Assembly (NCBI RefSeq): GCF_000002985.6
Contig: NC_003283.11
Coordinates: 13,640,001-13,704,000 of the forward strand
From: Caenorhabditis elegans
Taxonomy: Eukaryota; Nematoda; Chromadorea; Rhabditida; Rhabditidae
Direction of reading: 5' to 3'
Length of the DNA: 64,000 bases
A program made the translations under genes and the position numbers. The notes below the pieces were generated by a model. That model was given only the letters and a program-made list of their open reading frames with translations, had not been told where the DNA came from and searched no databases. The stretch's first letter is position 1; each line of letters opens with the position of its first letter. This document shows positions 23,956 to 36,114 of this stretch, piece after piece.

Positions 23956-25400
23956 AAAGTCATAGCTTCAAATTTTTGTGTTAATATATATTTTGCATTT
24001 CTTAATTGTTTTCAATCTTTGTATTTTCTGTAACCTAAATATTTTTCATTTTCCCCCGCGCGCTCTACACTCTGAATACCGGTGTCTCCTCCTTCCACTC
24101 TCGTACCCGCCAAAAATAGTCACCTCCCGATTGAATACTATTCTCGTTTCTGCTCTCGAATAATGGATTCTTTTTCTCTTTTTTCTTCACATTTAATTCT
24201 CACAAATTTACTTTTTATGAAGTGAAAATCTTTATTTTAATTTCTTTAATGTTTTATTCAAAACTGGTTATCGCTTTTTCTGTGATATCCAATTAATACT
24301 ACGTTTTTATTTGAAACCAAATGTTTTAAAGGCCCGAAATATGTTGGTAAATTTTTGGTTGTTTCCGAAAAACCAAAATTTTCTATCAGTTTCATTCATT
24401 CAAAATTTAAAAATCTAAATCCTAATCCTCAATGGCTGAAGTGTGATTTTTTGAACTATTATTATTAGTTAACGATGTCGAAATTCCAAAACACGAGCTA
24501 TTCAGAGGAAGAACAATTTCCGGCTGATGATCGATTTATGCGCCAGTGACGCTTATTGGCGCATTTCAAAATTTGAGATTATAGCGCGCGAACAATTCCA
24601 CGTTTCAATTTCTTGCAGCAATCCACTCTCATTTCAAGCGTATATTTTCCGATTTTTCCTCTAATATCGAAAACTCTTCTCCGCGTGTTCCCTGGTTTCT
24701 CATTTCCTCTCCCTTTGCTCATTCTTAAATAATGCTTTCCGCTTTGACACATTTTTATCAATTTAATCATTTCCGACGTGAAAGCACAGTAAAGTTTTCA
24801 ATTTTCTTGCGGGTTGCATTTTGGGCAGTGGGAATGAAATTCAAAAAATAATTCTTTAAATATTCACAATTTCGTTGATTTAATTTTTATATTACTAAGC
24901 CAAAAAAACAATCTTCACTGTATTTCTCGCATTCCCAATTTTAGGAAATATTTGCTTACGTGGTTTTTCTCCCTCAATTAAAAAAAAACATTTAAAAAAT
25001 TGTCAATTTGTCCATCAATCAATATGTTTTGTACAACAATGTTGCACCTAATTATAAACAATCTGATGTGGCCTGTATGATGGATACTGTGCAACATTCA
25101 CTTTTTACTGCCTCAATGCCCCCTCCTATCACTGTTGTAAAAGTTTCATTCGCTATGACGAGAACACAAGAAGTGTAGACGTGAGGGCAAATAATAGACG
25201 CAGATGACCAGTCGTGTTTCTCTGTTCGCCTCTTTTCCCTCGTTTTTTGCACCACGTCCACTCGCACACTCTCCTCATGTTTCTAGATGATACCATTAGT
25301 TTTACACCAATTTTTCTTCAAAAAATTGGATTTCTAGCAATATTTGATTTCTCTTTAAAACTGCAAGCTAAATATCTCCATCTATTTTTTTTTCAGAACT
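23956..25400. other. Intergenic letm-1 to rde-12
   Basis: 1.4 kb with no supportable gene. It holds the letm-1 3' UTR and the rde-12 upstream region. A perfect 8-bp hairpin ATGCGCCA...TGGCGCAT lies at 24538-24564. A T-rich acceptor ends at 25396, four bases before the rde-12 start. The gap is too long for a usual same-operon spacing of about 100 bp. Confidence 0.5.
24538..24564. promoter_or_regulatory. ATGCGCCA inverted repeat upstream of rde-12
   Basis: ATGCGCCA and TGGCGCAT face each other across 11 bp. The 12-mer ATGCGCCAGTGA at its left end recurs exactly at 38709-38720, in the space between tag-65 and ccz-1. Function is unknown. Confidence 0.35.
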
Positions 25401-28400
25401 ATGTCGAGCTTTGGCAACAATGCCGGCGGAGGAGGTCGTGAATATCACGACGATCGTTCAAACCGTGATCATCGGCACGGAAATGGTGGATCGGATGCAG
25501 GACAAAGGCGCCGTGAAGATCATAACTCGAGTTATCAATCTTATCGTCGTCCAGATGGGAGACAGGATTCATACGGAGGTGGGCATCAAGGAAATCACGG
25601 AAACAGCTACGGAAGACGTGAGGATGATCGTTCTCGTGGGGAGTTCGAATGAAAGTGTTATTTTAATAATTTCTCTAAAACTCCAGATTCTCGCGATAAC
25701 CACGGTGGAAGCCGCTATGGGGAACGGGATGATCGTGGCAACAACGGACGAAGTGCGGATAATCGCTACTCTCAAAGCAATTATAACTACGACAGCAACC
25801 GTGGTGGCCAACATTATCAGCGAGACAATCACGGATCAAAAGATGATCGTGGACCAATGAACCAATACAACGATCATGGTTCTAATCATAATTCCAATAG
25901 CAGAAACGACCAGTATCGTCAGGGATCTTACCAAGGCGATGGTCACTCCGGCTATCGCAGAGACGATGATCGTCGTCGTAACGACAATGACCAGGCTAGA
26001 CCATATCAATCGAATAGAGATTCTGACAGAAGTATGTTTCTTTGAAAATCTTGATGCTAATTTATCTCCAATTTTCAGACTCACCACGCGACCACCACAA
26101 CTACAACAGCCAAAGTTCTCCGCGAAGCCATCAGGGTGGACAAGATCGCTACAGTGCTCCAAAAGAAGACAATCAGCGACGCTACGACAACCACCAGGGA
26201 GGCCACGATTCCTACCGTGGTCAGAATTCTGGTGGCTACAGTGGAAATAACAGCGGAGAATACAGAAACGACTACCGCTCTCAACAAGATTCCCGCGATC
26301 ATCGTTCTGGAGGCAATAACAGTTCCAGTGGTTTCAAAAACGATGGTGGATTTGGGGGCAATGACAATCGTGGATTCGGAAACAATGGCGGTGGCAGTTT
26401 TGGAAACCCGAACAACTCTTATCGAGGAAATTCCAATAATATCGGCGGATTCCACCGTAGCGATGGTAGTAATTCTGAAGGTGTCAATGCACCGGTAAGA
26501 GCCCCACGTGACTGGGTTCCAGTAACACGAGATATCGATGAGTTGGTTCGAGAAACTGCGGACCGTCTAGCAGATTGTGATGTAGGCCAAGATCGTGCTG
26601 TTGAGATTCGCAATGCCGAAAAAGATGTCCGTCTCACGTCATGGACGAATTCTGGTCTTCACCCAACAATACTCGAGACGCTGAAGCGTATAAAATATAA
26701 TAATGTTCGAACAATCCAAGGAGCAATGATTCCACAAGTTCTCGATGGCCACGACGTGTTGGGACAGGCGGAAACCAGCGCTGGAAAGACAGCGGCGTTC
26801 GGATTACCGATTATTGATAAAATTTTGAGAATGGATGAGGAGACTCGCAACAAGGCTCGTCAAGACGATGGACCACTTGCCCTCATTCTTGCTCCAACCC
26901 GTGAATTGGCAGCCCAAATTCACGAAGCTCTCCGTACATATTGCCAAAATACGGATATCATTGTTCTCTTATCATACGGACAGTCGGATCGTGCTCGATC
27001 GCTCAATGAAATCAGGAATGGATGTGATATTCTTATTGGAACCTGTGGCCGCATTATGGATTTCACCGTAAAAAGTCACATCAGTCTGTTGCATCTGAGG
27101 TTCCTCGTCTTCGATGAGGCAGATCGTCTTTTACAAGATATGAAAAAGGATCCATTGGGACATCTTGGAGCAATTATCAAAGACGCTGGCTTCATGGAGT
27201 CTGCTGCTACTCGACAAACTATCATGACATCAGCAACTTTTAACGCGAGTGTCATGACTGTCGCAAATGAACTGATGAAACGATTGCCTGGTCAAGATGA
27301 GATGATTAAAATCGTTCTAGCTAATGGACGCTTGAGCAAACGCGTTAACCTGGAGTTCTTCGAATGTAAGGGTCTTGCAGAGAAGAACGCGAAGCTCAGG
27401 GAGATTCTTAAACAGAACGGTAAGTAAGATGGCCACTCGAAAGTTACAGTATTCGTGGCATCGGGTCAAAATCGGAATTTCAATAGTCCGATGTTTCAAT
27501 TTTCAGTTAACGGTAAAACTCTCAAGACGATAATTTTTGTTCAAAAGAAGGATCAATGCGATGCGTGTGCCGCAAAACTGACATCCGGAGGAATGCTAGC
27601 TCAAACTTTGCACGGGTATGTCTTCTGTCATTTTTTTTATATTTATAACGCCGAATTTCGTCATGAGACGTTGTGAAAATCTCCCAAGTTTTGGAAAAAT
27701 TCCTATGGCCAACTTACATATATTTAGTTGGATCAAATATGTGCAGTCATTGACTGAAGAAGCATCTTAATAAACGAGACACTGTGATAATTAAATTATC
27801 AAAATATGCAATAAGAAGGTGTAAATCATGCTGACAAGTTGGCAAATTTTGAGATTTTATTGTTCACTTTCTTTTTGAAAAAACCATTTTGATTCTAATA
27901 ATGCAAATATCTATTAACAATTTCCAGTGATCGATCCCAAGACATGCGTGAAAAGTTGATCAATGACTTCAAAAGCAACCGAGTAAACTTGCTCGTCACC
28001 ACTGATCTTTTATCGCGAGGAATTGATGTGTCAGATTTGGATCGAGTTATCAACTTTGACCTTCCTGACGGAGACCCTGATCAGGGAGCTGACACGTTCA
28101 TTCATCGCGCTGGAAGAACTGGTAGAACTGGAAGAAAGGAAAATGGTCTCTGCGTTTCGTTTGTAGATCCTCAGTCTGATCGAGATAGTTTATTGGCACC
28201 GAAACTCGTCGAGCTTATTATATCGCAGAATCTCCCGGATCTCAAAGTTCCAGATTTCTTGGACGCGATGGCAAAATCCAGTAAGTGGTATTTAGAAAAT
28301 ATCTGTGAAATTATTATTTATGTCTCAATTTTTAAAAACATGATTTCAGGCCGTGGAAAGAGTGGAACTAGCGGTTTTGGTCAGCGAGGTGGATACGGAG

Positions 28401-28899
28401 GAAGAGGTGGAGGCTTCGGTGGCACTGGTAGAGGAAGAGGTGGTGGTGTCTTCGGTGGCGGAGGAAGAGGCGGAGACTTCGGAGGTTCCGGCAATTTTGG
28501 TGGATCCGGCGGTGGTGGCAGTTTTGGAGGATCTGGTGGAGGCGGCGGCTTCGGAGGCGTAAAACCCAGCGGATTTGGCGGATCTAGAAACAATGCCGAG
28601 CCTACATCATCCGGGGGAGGTTTTGGTGCTCCAAAAGCACCAACTGGATTCCCATCAGACAACAATGATGCATCTGAAGATGCACCAGCCGCCGGCGGTT
28701 TTGGCTTTTCTACGAAAGCTGCCCAAGATGCGAAAAAAGCTGAAGAGAGTGCCACTCTGGGAAGTTCAACATTTGGAACAGCTAATAATGCCGACGAGGA
28801 ACCAACTGAAACCGGAGGTGAGAATATTATTTTCTATACGTTACTATTTTATATGAAACTTTCTTTTCAGCCGATGGCAACGACGACGACGAGTGGTAA
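25401..28899 (+). CDS. rde-12: FG-rich Vasa-like DEAD-box helicase RDE-12
   Basis: Seven exons: 25401-25617, 25687-26031, 26079-27419, 27507-27615, 27928-28280, 28350-28817, 28871-28899; 953 residues, close to C. elegans RDE-12. Residues 1-310 are low-complexity, rich in Asp, Arg, Asn, Gly and Ser, with FG motifs near 280-300. Helicase core: motif I AETSAGKT (418-425), PTRELAAQI, TCGR, DEAD (533-536), SAT (572), VTTDLLSRGID, HRAGRTGRTGR (730-740). Residues about 790-870 are Gly/FG-rich, and the protein ends in DDDEW, an acidic end with terminal Trp as in Vasa relatives. In C. elegans it acts with WAGO Argonautes on target mRNA and promotes secondary siRNA synthesis in germ granules and cytoplasmic foci. 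Motif I departs from AxTGSGKT and motif Ib from TPGR. A T9CAG acceptor precedes the start by 4 nt. Exon 1 end was chosen for its GTGAGG donor and frame; other donors are possible. Confidence 0.93.
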
Positions 28900-29611
28900 A
28901 ATCTACGCGACGTCGTCATTATTATTTGATCTCGAGAGATCTTTTGTTTAATAGAAACATTTCGAGACATCGCTTCACACCATTCTATCGTATTTTCGTA
29001 ATTATCAATTCTGGCATGATCAATCAGTCAATTGAACATGGTGATTTATGTGATGTCTCGAAAATTTTCAAATTCACGACACCGCATTCTTTTATTTGTT
29101 TTGTAAATCTTCTGTTAAGTATTGTTTCCGATCCCGATATTTACTTACTCGTATTCCGTATTCCACCGTATCCCCGTACCTTATTTTGACTATCTATTTC
29201 TTTATGAATTTTGTATTCAGTACCTATTAAATACAGTTCTGAATTTTTTAACGGGGAATTTTGTTTAAAATAAATCTCAATGTTGGAAATGTAATTGTTT
29301 CAACTAGGGAGTACAAGAACAGCGTTATAAGTATTTAGAAGGAAGTATTCTTGAGAAAAATAATTTATTTTGGACGTTAAAGCGGAAAGTCAATTCTACA
29401 TGATAATAAACCAAGGGACTTATTCTCCATTTAATTGTGAATAGAGAAAACGATACATTTAAAAATTTTTAAAAAGATTGTCGGCACTAGTATTTAGTGT
29501 GATAAAAACGAAAATAGCGAAAATGGTTCAAAATTCAGATATAAATACTAACGAAAAATATTCAAAAAAAACATAAATATTATAAAATACGTGTCAGGAG
29601 CACTGCTTCAA
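28900..29611. other. Shared 3' space between rde-12 and mip-2
   Basis: About 700 bp between the convergent stop codons, AT-rich. It contains the rde-12 3' UTR (AATAAA-like TATTAAATACA near 29224) and the mip-2 3' UTR on the other strand. No further gene is seen. Confidence 0.6.
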
Positions 29612-31942
29612 CTACGCCTGGGAGATGTTCGGCGAGAAATCGGAGTTCAGCGACGGTGGAAACGAGGACGCTGACGAATGGCATAATACAACACGAGAAC
29701 GAGGCCGTATTTTCACACCCGCTCCTTTTGACATTGGTGGCAGCAAGACGGTAAACGGTTTGGGTGGACTCTTCTGAAAATTTAATATATTAACAAGAGT
29801 TTTCTTCTTATATACTTTACCTCGACTTTCTGAACGACTTGAGCACCCCAGCCATCATCTGAAACATTGCTGGCTGCATGCGAAGAAGAGCCCATGCCGA
29901 GACGAGGTGAAGGTGAAGGTTCTGGCTGCTCATTGAAAGCTTCTTGCTCTACCTATAACAATATAAGTAAAATGAGAGAGGACAACAATTTATACCTGTT
30001 CTCGTTGTCTCCTAACTTCAGCGAGAGCCTGTCCAAGGGTTCTAACTGGAACCACTTTCTTGACACATTGATTAGGATTTACCCTGACACGTTGAAGGTT
30101 GATTGATGAACTTGGGCGCTGCACTTGAGCAACAACATTTAAGCTGGCACGGCTTGCCATATTTCTTTGGACTTCAAGATTTTGTTGCATCAGAGCTTTC
30201 GCACGTGCATCAATCATTTGTGGAAAAGCTTTCAGCGATGCATAAACATTGACTAACATGACATCAGTCTTCTTCAAAGCTTTGAGTTGCAGAAGCTCTT
30301 TTGAATCGTATTTCAGGCCTTCTTCGTTCAGCTTTTCCGGGACAACGGTTGAAGAAGAGGAAATTGAAAGGACTGATGGAACTGATTGTCGACCGAAGAT
30401 ACAAGAAGTGCTCTGCACTCTTTCAACGATAGAATCAGCTTTCACGGAGCTTGGAGCGTTGCCGAATCTCTTTGTGACAATTTCTCGGTGATTTTTTGGA
30501 ATAAATGGCATCATGTCACTTTTGCTTGCTTCCTTTTTGCTCTTTCTGGCATTCAAAGTAAGACCTGAAAATATTCTTTGTTAAAATATAAGGAATTTTA
30601 ATAACTCACCGTCCAGAGACTTAGAGATTGAAGCCAGGTCAGCTTTCGGCTTTGAGTTAGGATCCTGGTATCTAAACCCTTGTGATATTGGTAGCTGAGC
30701 AACAGTTGTAGCTTCAACTTTGCGAGAAGGCAACTCAAGCACCGATTTGGTTGTTGTTCCTTGATCAGCTAGCCACTTTTCCCTCAACGAAACTTCTCCA
30801 TCAATAACTTGTAGAAACTCTTTGAATGTTGTCTTGGCCATAAGCATCCAGCTTTTGCTGAACAACAATAGTGGATCTACGGGTGCACCGAATTCCCTCT
30901 CATAGAGTTCTGTCATCTCGGAGAGCTGAAATTAAATACTTATACGAGAGTACAACTAAACTTTTAACTTACGTGAACAGAAGCTGGAAGCTCCTTCACC
31001 ATCATACGCTTCGTATTATTCATGAACTCCGTGATGGTTGGCATATGAGACGAGCTTGAAGATGTTTTAATTTGCACATGCTTCTTGACAGGTGATCGAC
31101 TTCCACTACGAAGAATGAAGATTGGAATCGAAGACGCAGTTGATGGGCGCATGAGAGGGCGCTGAATGGATGGAGCTACAGGCGGATTTGTTGGATTCGC
31201 ATTTGAGCCACTCGACTTTCCAAACGTAGAATCATGATTTCCTGTTCCGAAGGATTGGATTGCCGAGGAAGTGGATGCTTTAGATGACGACAACACCGAG
31301 AAAGGACGAGAAGGTTGCCCGAAGTTTTGGAATAACTGAAAAATTCTCTTGACATTTAAATCTTTCTATACATCTTTTAGAACCTTTTTAGACGCTGCTT
31401 TTCCAAAGGAAGCATACGAACGAGGGCGACAACTGGAATATCGTGGCGATCTCGACAGCTCTCCTCCAAACATAGATCGTTGATGATATCCAGCAGAAGA
31501 TGACGAACGTCTTCCTCTTTTTGAAGAACCTTTATTCCTAGGTCCGTCGCTCTGCTTCGAGATCAAATCCACAAGATCCTGATTGTCCTCGTTTGCGCTA
31601 AAATATTAGTTTTGACAGGTTAGAAACGCGAACGATAAATCGGAACGTACATGATCTTGAATTTTCCCTCGTAAGTTTGCCGTACATCCGGATGCTCGAT
31701 CAGAATTTGAGCCATGTCGTAAACACCAGCCAAGTGATATTTCGAGCAGTAGTCATATCCTAATGTGTCGCTGAAAATTACAGTAAATTTAAATTCACAC
31801 CACTCGGATCAACTAACTCCATTCTTTGCTCGACCTGCTTCGGTGAGGCTCCATCTTTGAAAGAAAGAAGAACACTATAAGCGTCCCGTTCGATGCGCTT
31901 ACGCATTTTGTTCATTTTTTCTTTGCCTTCTTCTTCAGACAT
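29612..31942 (-). CDS. mip-2: LOTUS-domain germ-granule protein MIP-2/EGGD-2
   Basis: Eight exons on the minus strand: 31942-31818, 31770-31651, 31597-31384, 31335-30973, 30925-30610, 30564-29996, 29952-29821, 29773-29612; 666 residues. A first helical domain at about 15-84 (AYSVLLSFKDGASPKQVEQR, then GVYDMAQILIEHPDV) fits a divergent LOTUS/OST-HTH domain; a second at about 251-330 (MTELYEREFGAPVDPLLLFS, then TTFKEFLQVIDG) fits a second. The rest is low-complexity and Ser/Arg-rich. Gene order next to rde-12 matches F58G11.3, which I recall as mip-2/eggd-2: the paired LOTUS proteins MIP-1/MIP-2 scaffold P granules and bind the Vasa homologue GLH-1. The start lies 14 nt after a TTTCCAG acceptor (31957). 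Exon 3 end is uncertain: AAG|gttcta gives a 48-nt intron, GAT|gtatag a 36-nt one, both in frame. Confidence 0.85.
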
Positions 31943-32601
31943 TTTTCAGGCAAATGCTGGAAACAGTAAAACAATCAGTTGAATGACTTTAAATATTCAG
32001 AAAACGGAAATCTGAAATAACGAATACAAAAAAATGATTTAAAACTTAAAAATGTCAAAATCGTGGCAGAAGTTTCTAGAAGTGAACACGAAAACAATCC
32101 ACGTACTGCGCACACCGTTCCACGCACAAATGCACATTCAGGTCTCTACCGTAGTTCAGTCCAATTCGCAGGCCTGGAAAAATTTCAAAATGCGAATACA
32201 TGTTGGTTGTTGAAATTTTTTTGGATTCGACTTATAAATTAGCTTCAGTAAATATAAAACTACTTTTTAAGATATTATTTTATAGAAGGCTCATCATATT
32301 TCGTATTGTGACTGCAGTTCACCGGAAAAGTACAAAACAAATCACTCCAACCGGTATGCGTCCACTCTGATAATATTATTGAGTTTTGTGTTGGAAAATT
32401 GATCTTTCTATCAAAATTATGTAAATCTCTTCCTCTTGTTTCTTCAAACATTTGTGGTCTTCCAACGACACATCTATTTTGCGGCATTCTCTATTTCAGC
32501 TGTCAGTTGACATTTTATTAGCATCTATTATATAAAAGTTCTTAATTTTAACTGTACATGAACGTTTTTTAATAGAATCTATATAAATTTTCAGTCAAAA
32601 A
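31943..32601. other. Divergent promoter region of mip-2 and the MFS gene
   Basis: 660 bp between two start codons that face away from each other. It ends on the right with an AAATTTTCAG acceptor (32594) eight bases before the transporter start. A short open frame at 32275-32487 on the minus strand has no supporting features and is not called. Confidence 0.5.
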
Positions 32602-35600
32602 ATGCGAATAATCATTGAGACTTCTTGGGATGTGGTATATCTTTGTGGATACTTTTCATTAGTTGTCTACTTTCAATATGCCATTTTTACCACTATTATG
32701 TATACTTATATGACAAAAGTATGTGAATATATATTTTTCAAAATTTTATCGGAAAATCAATTTTTAAAATGTTTTAATTAAAATAAAGTAATTCAGTATG
32801 TGCCAGAAAAATAAATATGACCAAGCTTGCAAGAAATGGGCGGATCCTTTTTTGAAGCATTTTGTAATAAAAATGTTGATTCTTGATTCGAAACGGGCTA
32901 GACGATGTCATGAATTTGCAAGGTTTTAGAAAAATATGAATAAAATCGCAGTGAAATCTTCAAAAAGAACTAGTTTTAGAACTGCCAACTGCCAAATGAG
33001 TTATTTTTAACTTAAAAATAGTGACTTTGAAGCACTATCTCAGCAGAATGGTTTGGAGTCTAATTAGAGAGAACCCTGTCTAATCTTAATTTTCCCCAGT
33101 CTAAATAGATGAAAATCGAGTCAAATTTGAAACACGCGAAAAGCGAATCTAATTAGAAGCGGGACGAGTCAAATTAGATAAAAACCCTGTTCGATTTAGG
33201 TTCGATTAGTTCTGCTCCGCATTCCGATTAGCTTCGCTTTTCACATAATTAGACTCCAAACCATTTATCTGAGATTAAAGTTCTTTATTTCTATAAGTAC
33301 ATTTCAAAGTTCTATAAAAATCCTCACAATTTCAGCTCGACCCATCAGTTGGTCCTACGTCATTTGGTTTGGCAGTGACTCTTCATGGAATTGGTCATTG
33401 CCTTGGAGCACTCGCAGCAGCATGGTGGACTAAAAAACGGTATAAGGTAAATACATTAAATAGTTAAAAAACTTTTAAACAAATGTTCAGGGCAAAAAAC
33501 CAATGTGTGTTGGATATCTTTTAATGTTACTTTCCAATTGTCTATTCCTCTTGGCTGATCATGTTCCAGCAGAAACTAGTGCATTCTACATTATGTTGTG
33601 TAGATTTTTAGGTGGTCTTGGAATGGGTAAGTCGTTATGATTGCTTTATTTCTAATTCAAATAGTCTCATAGCAGCTATTTTTGTATTTTTGTAACTATT
33701 TCAAAGATTTCAAACGTGGTTTTAATATTTCATTTAGCAAAATTCACACATCAAGCTTGGGTCGAATCAGAAAAAGTAAAGTGGTTCCACATTAGAAATG
33801 ATAAATTGATATTCAAATTTAAAAAAAAGTATTGAACTCGCCGACTACTCCGAAAAGTAAATATATCTAGCTAATTCTCAAATTCTCTAGGAAATACGTC
33901 AACTTTACGTACAACCCTAACTGCTCATTCAATGTCCGATGATCGTGCAAAAGCAATGTCAGTATTTATTGGTGGACGTGCTCTTGGGCTCATTCTTGGT
34001 CCAGGGCTCCAATTGATTTTCTTATTTCTTGGAGATACTGGACTTCAACTTATCGGTCCATTGCATATTCATTCTCATAATGCAGCAGCGTTCATTTCAA
34101 TTGTGTTAAATATATCTGCAATTGTTGCATTGTTTACAGTATATCATGAAATTGAAAGAAATGGAAATAGTTGCAGTCAGAGGAGTGTTGTAAGTGTTTT
34201 TTTCCATTTTCACGAAAAATCTCTACAGGTAAGGAAAGTAAATAATTTTTAATAATATAAAATTTTTTCGAAGTTTTCAATAAGTTTCTAAAAAAATAAT
34301 AATAAAAAACTTATTCCGAATGTTAATGTGCCCTTATTACTATACTATTTTCGAAACAAAGTCTTTAAATTTTTCCGAAAGCTTCCAACAATTTTGAAGG
34401 TTCTTTTTATAATTTTAGAAGTTTTCAATAAATGTGTTCAGCATTTCAAAACTTTATAAACTTTTCCAAAAACATGTAAAACTTTTAAAAATATTCCAGG
34501 TTTTTATAAAACTCTCAAATTTTTCGGATCCCAAAATTGGATCAGCTTCTTTCCTTGTTTTTTACTCAAAAATTTTAAATTTTAATTCAGAATTTCTATA
34601 GAACCACTACAGTAACCTGGAATTATCTTCCTAACTCCAACTCGTTATCACTTCAAAAGACAACACTTTTTAGTCTAAAAACTATGAACATACGGAATAA
34701 TTGATTTATATATAGTTGATGATTCCATTTTTCCATTTTAAAAAAAATTATATAAAAAATTCAGGAAGACGATGAAAATTGGCCTCGACCAGATAAACTT
34801 GCAATGTTCGTCTGCATGCTGACAAGATATTGCCAAAACTTTACATATTATGCAATTGAAACACTTGCTCCAGCATTCATGATGATGATGTTTAATATGG
34901 AAAGAGATTCTGCAGTCGGTACAATGTCCATTATTTTCTTCATCGCCGGAGTCTTCGCACTATCTCTCTACAGTACTTTTGTCTTCACGGATGTTGCTCG
35001 AAAATTGAATATTGGAAAAGTGAATACAATTAGTTTGATAATATTTATCATATATGTTCTAACAACATATCAATGGCCGTATATTCCAACGAATGTAGTT
35101 GTGAATACAGATGGAACTCACGGAGGATGTGATTATTCATTATATTCATGGTGTTTAGGACTTCCAAAAACATCTCAAGCGGTGCGATAATTCTCAGGGT
35201 TACTGTAATTTGACGATTTTACAGTTCTTCTACATTGGATATATTATAGCTTTTGGTGGTTGTGTCCCATTTATAAATGTTGGAGATGCCACGCTTTATT
35301 CAAAACTATTCAATCCAGTTGGCCAAGCATTGGAGCAAAGTCTCTATGACGTTTCCCAAGTTTTTGCGAGAGTTGTAGCTCCTGTTCTTTGCACGTAAGC
35401 TTGAACTTCGAAGGAAATGCTCTGCTAAAAAATATTTCACTTGGTAACTCGACACGACAAAATTTTGTTAACTAAAAAATGTGTGCCTTTAAAAAGTACT
35501 GTAATTTCAAACTTTGAATGCTGCGCATAATTTATCTATAAAATATGCTTATTCTCTAAAAAACTCAAATAAAACGATACAAATCGTATCAAATCTGTGA

Positions 35601-35915
35601 GAAAAACTTTGAAGAATCTATGAAAATTCCGCATCTTTGAAATTACAGTATTCTTTAAAGGCGCACGCTTTTTTGCAATCAGCAAAATTTGTCGTATCGA
35701 GACCGGGAACAGTAGTTTTATGCGGAAGAATAGCAAACTCCGCGCCTTGGTAGTATTTGTTTTGTTTCAGAGCAATATACGCATCATTTGGTCCTCAAAG
35801 AGTTTGGGAGCTTTTATTCGCCCAGTTAGTTGTCGTCACTGCTCTCTGGATAGCTTTTGCCCATCGAATGATCCCACTTCGCCCCAAGCCACGTCCAGTC
35901 TTCTACCTTGAATAA
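32602..35915 (+). CDS. MFS transporter, MFSD8/CLN7-like
   Basis: Seven exons: 32602-32718, 33336-33446, 33491-33626, 33891-34189, 34765-35181, 35225-35394, 35771-35915; 464 residues. I count twelve hydrophobic segments, six on each side of an acidic central loop (EDDENWPRPDK). Signature pieces of the family: GGLGMGNTSTLRTTLTAHSM after TM4 and the TM5 stretch SVFIGGRALGLILGPGLQLI. The position matches C. elegans F58G11.4. MFSD8/CLN7 proteins act in lysosomal membranes, where CLN7 has been described as an anion channel/transporter; the substrate here cannot be read from sequence. Two introns carry foldback repeats (33037-33275 and 35443-35706), which accounts for much of the gene's length. It is tail to tail with tag-65, 199 bp apart. 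Confidence 0.85.
33037..33275. repeat. MITE-like foldback in intron 1 of the MFS gene
   Basis: The arms AATGGTTTGGAGTCTAATTA and TAATTAGACTCCAAACCATT are perfect inverted copies (about 33048-33067 and 33246-33265), with outer ATCTCAG / CTGAGAT. Inner CTAATTAGA and CGATTAG strings continue the symmetry loosely. Confidence 0.9.
35443..35706. repeat. Foldback repeat, TCTCGACRCGACA family, copy 2
   Basis: Lies in the last intron of the MFS gene. Arms CTCGACACGACAAAATTTTG and its near complement CAAAATTTGTCGTATCGAGA enclose GTGCCTTTAAAAAGTACTGT and its inverted partner, then CTGCGCATAAT. It matches the copy at 15778-16046 block for block (arm end, C.TTTAAA block, TTTCAAACT, GCTGCG). Confidence 0.9.
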
Positions 35916-36114
35916 TTCAATCTCATGCTTCAACTCACAAAAGATTGTGAATGTCTGTAAAAAAATAGACGGCTACGTCGCCAATCATCGCTTCGCATTA
36001 GCTTTAATAATGTGTATGTTTCGGAGATCATTTTAATGATGATAAAATAAACAAATTAATGATTTCTCAACAATTATTGCATAACAAAAAAAATAAATTT
36101 AAAACGTAGAGATT
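35916..36114. other. Shared 3' space between the MFS gene and tag-65
   Basis: 199 bp between convergent stop codons, enough only for two short or overlapping 3' UTRs. AATAAA-type strings occur for the plus strand (ATAAAATAAAC near 36042). Confidence 0.6.

Noticed and set aside
25411..26498. Frames of 100-150 codons on other strands and frames over rde-12
   Set aside because: Shadows of the low-complexity coding sequence; the helicase frame is the one that splices through.
21291..28899. letm-1 and rde-12 as one operon
   Set aside because: Same strand, but the 1.4-kb gap is far above the usual ~100-bp operon spacing and no SL2-type arrangement can be shown.
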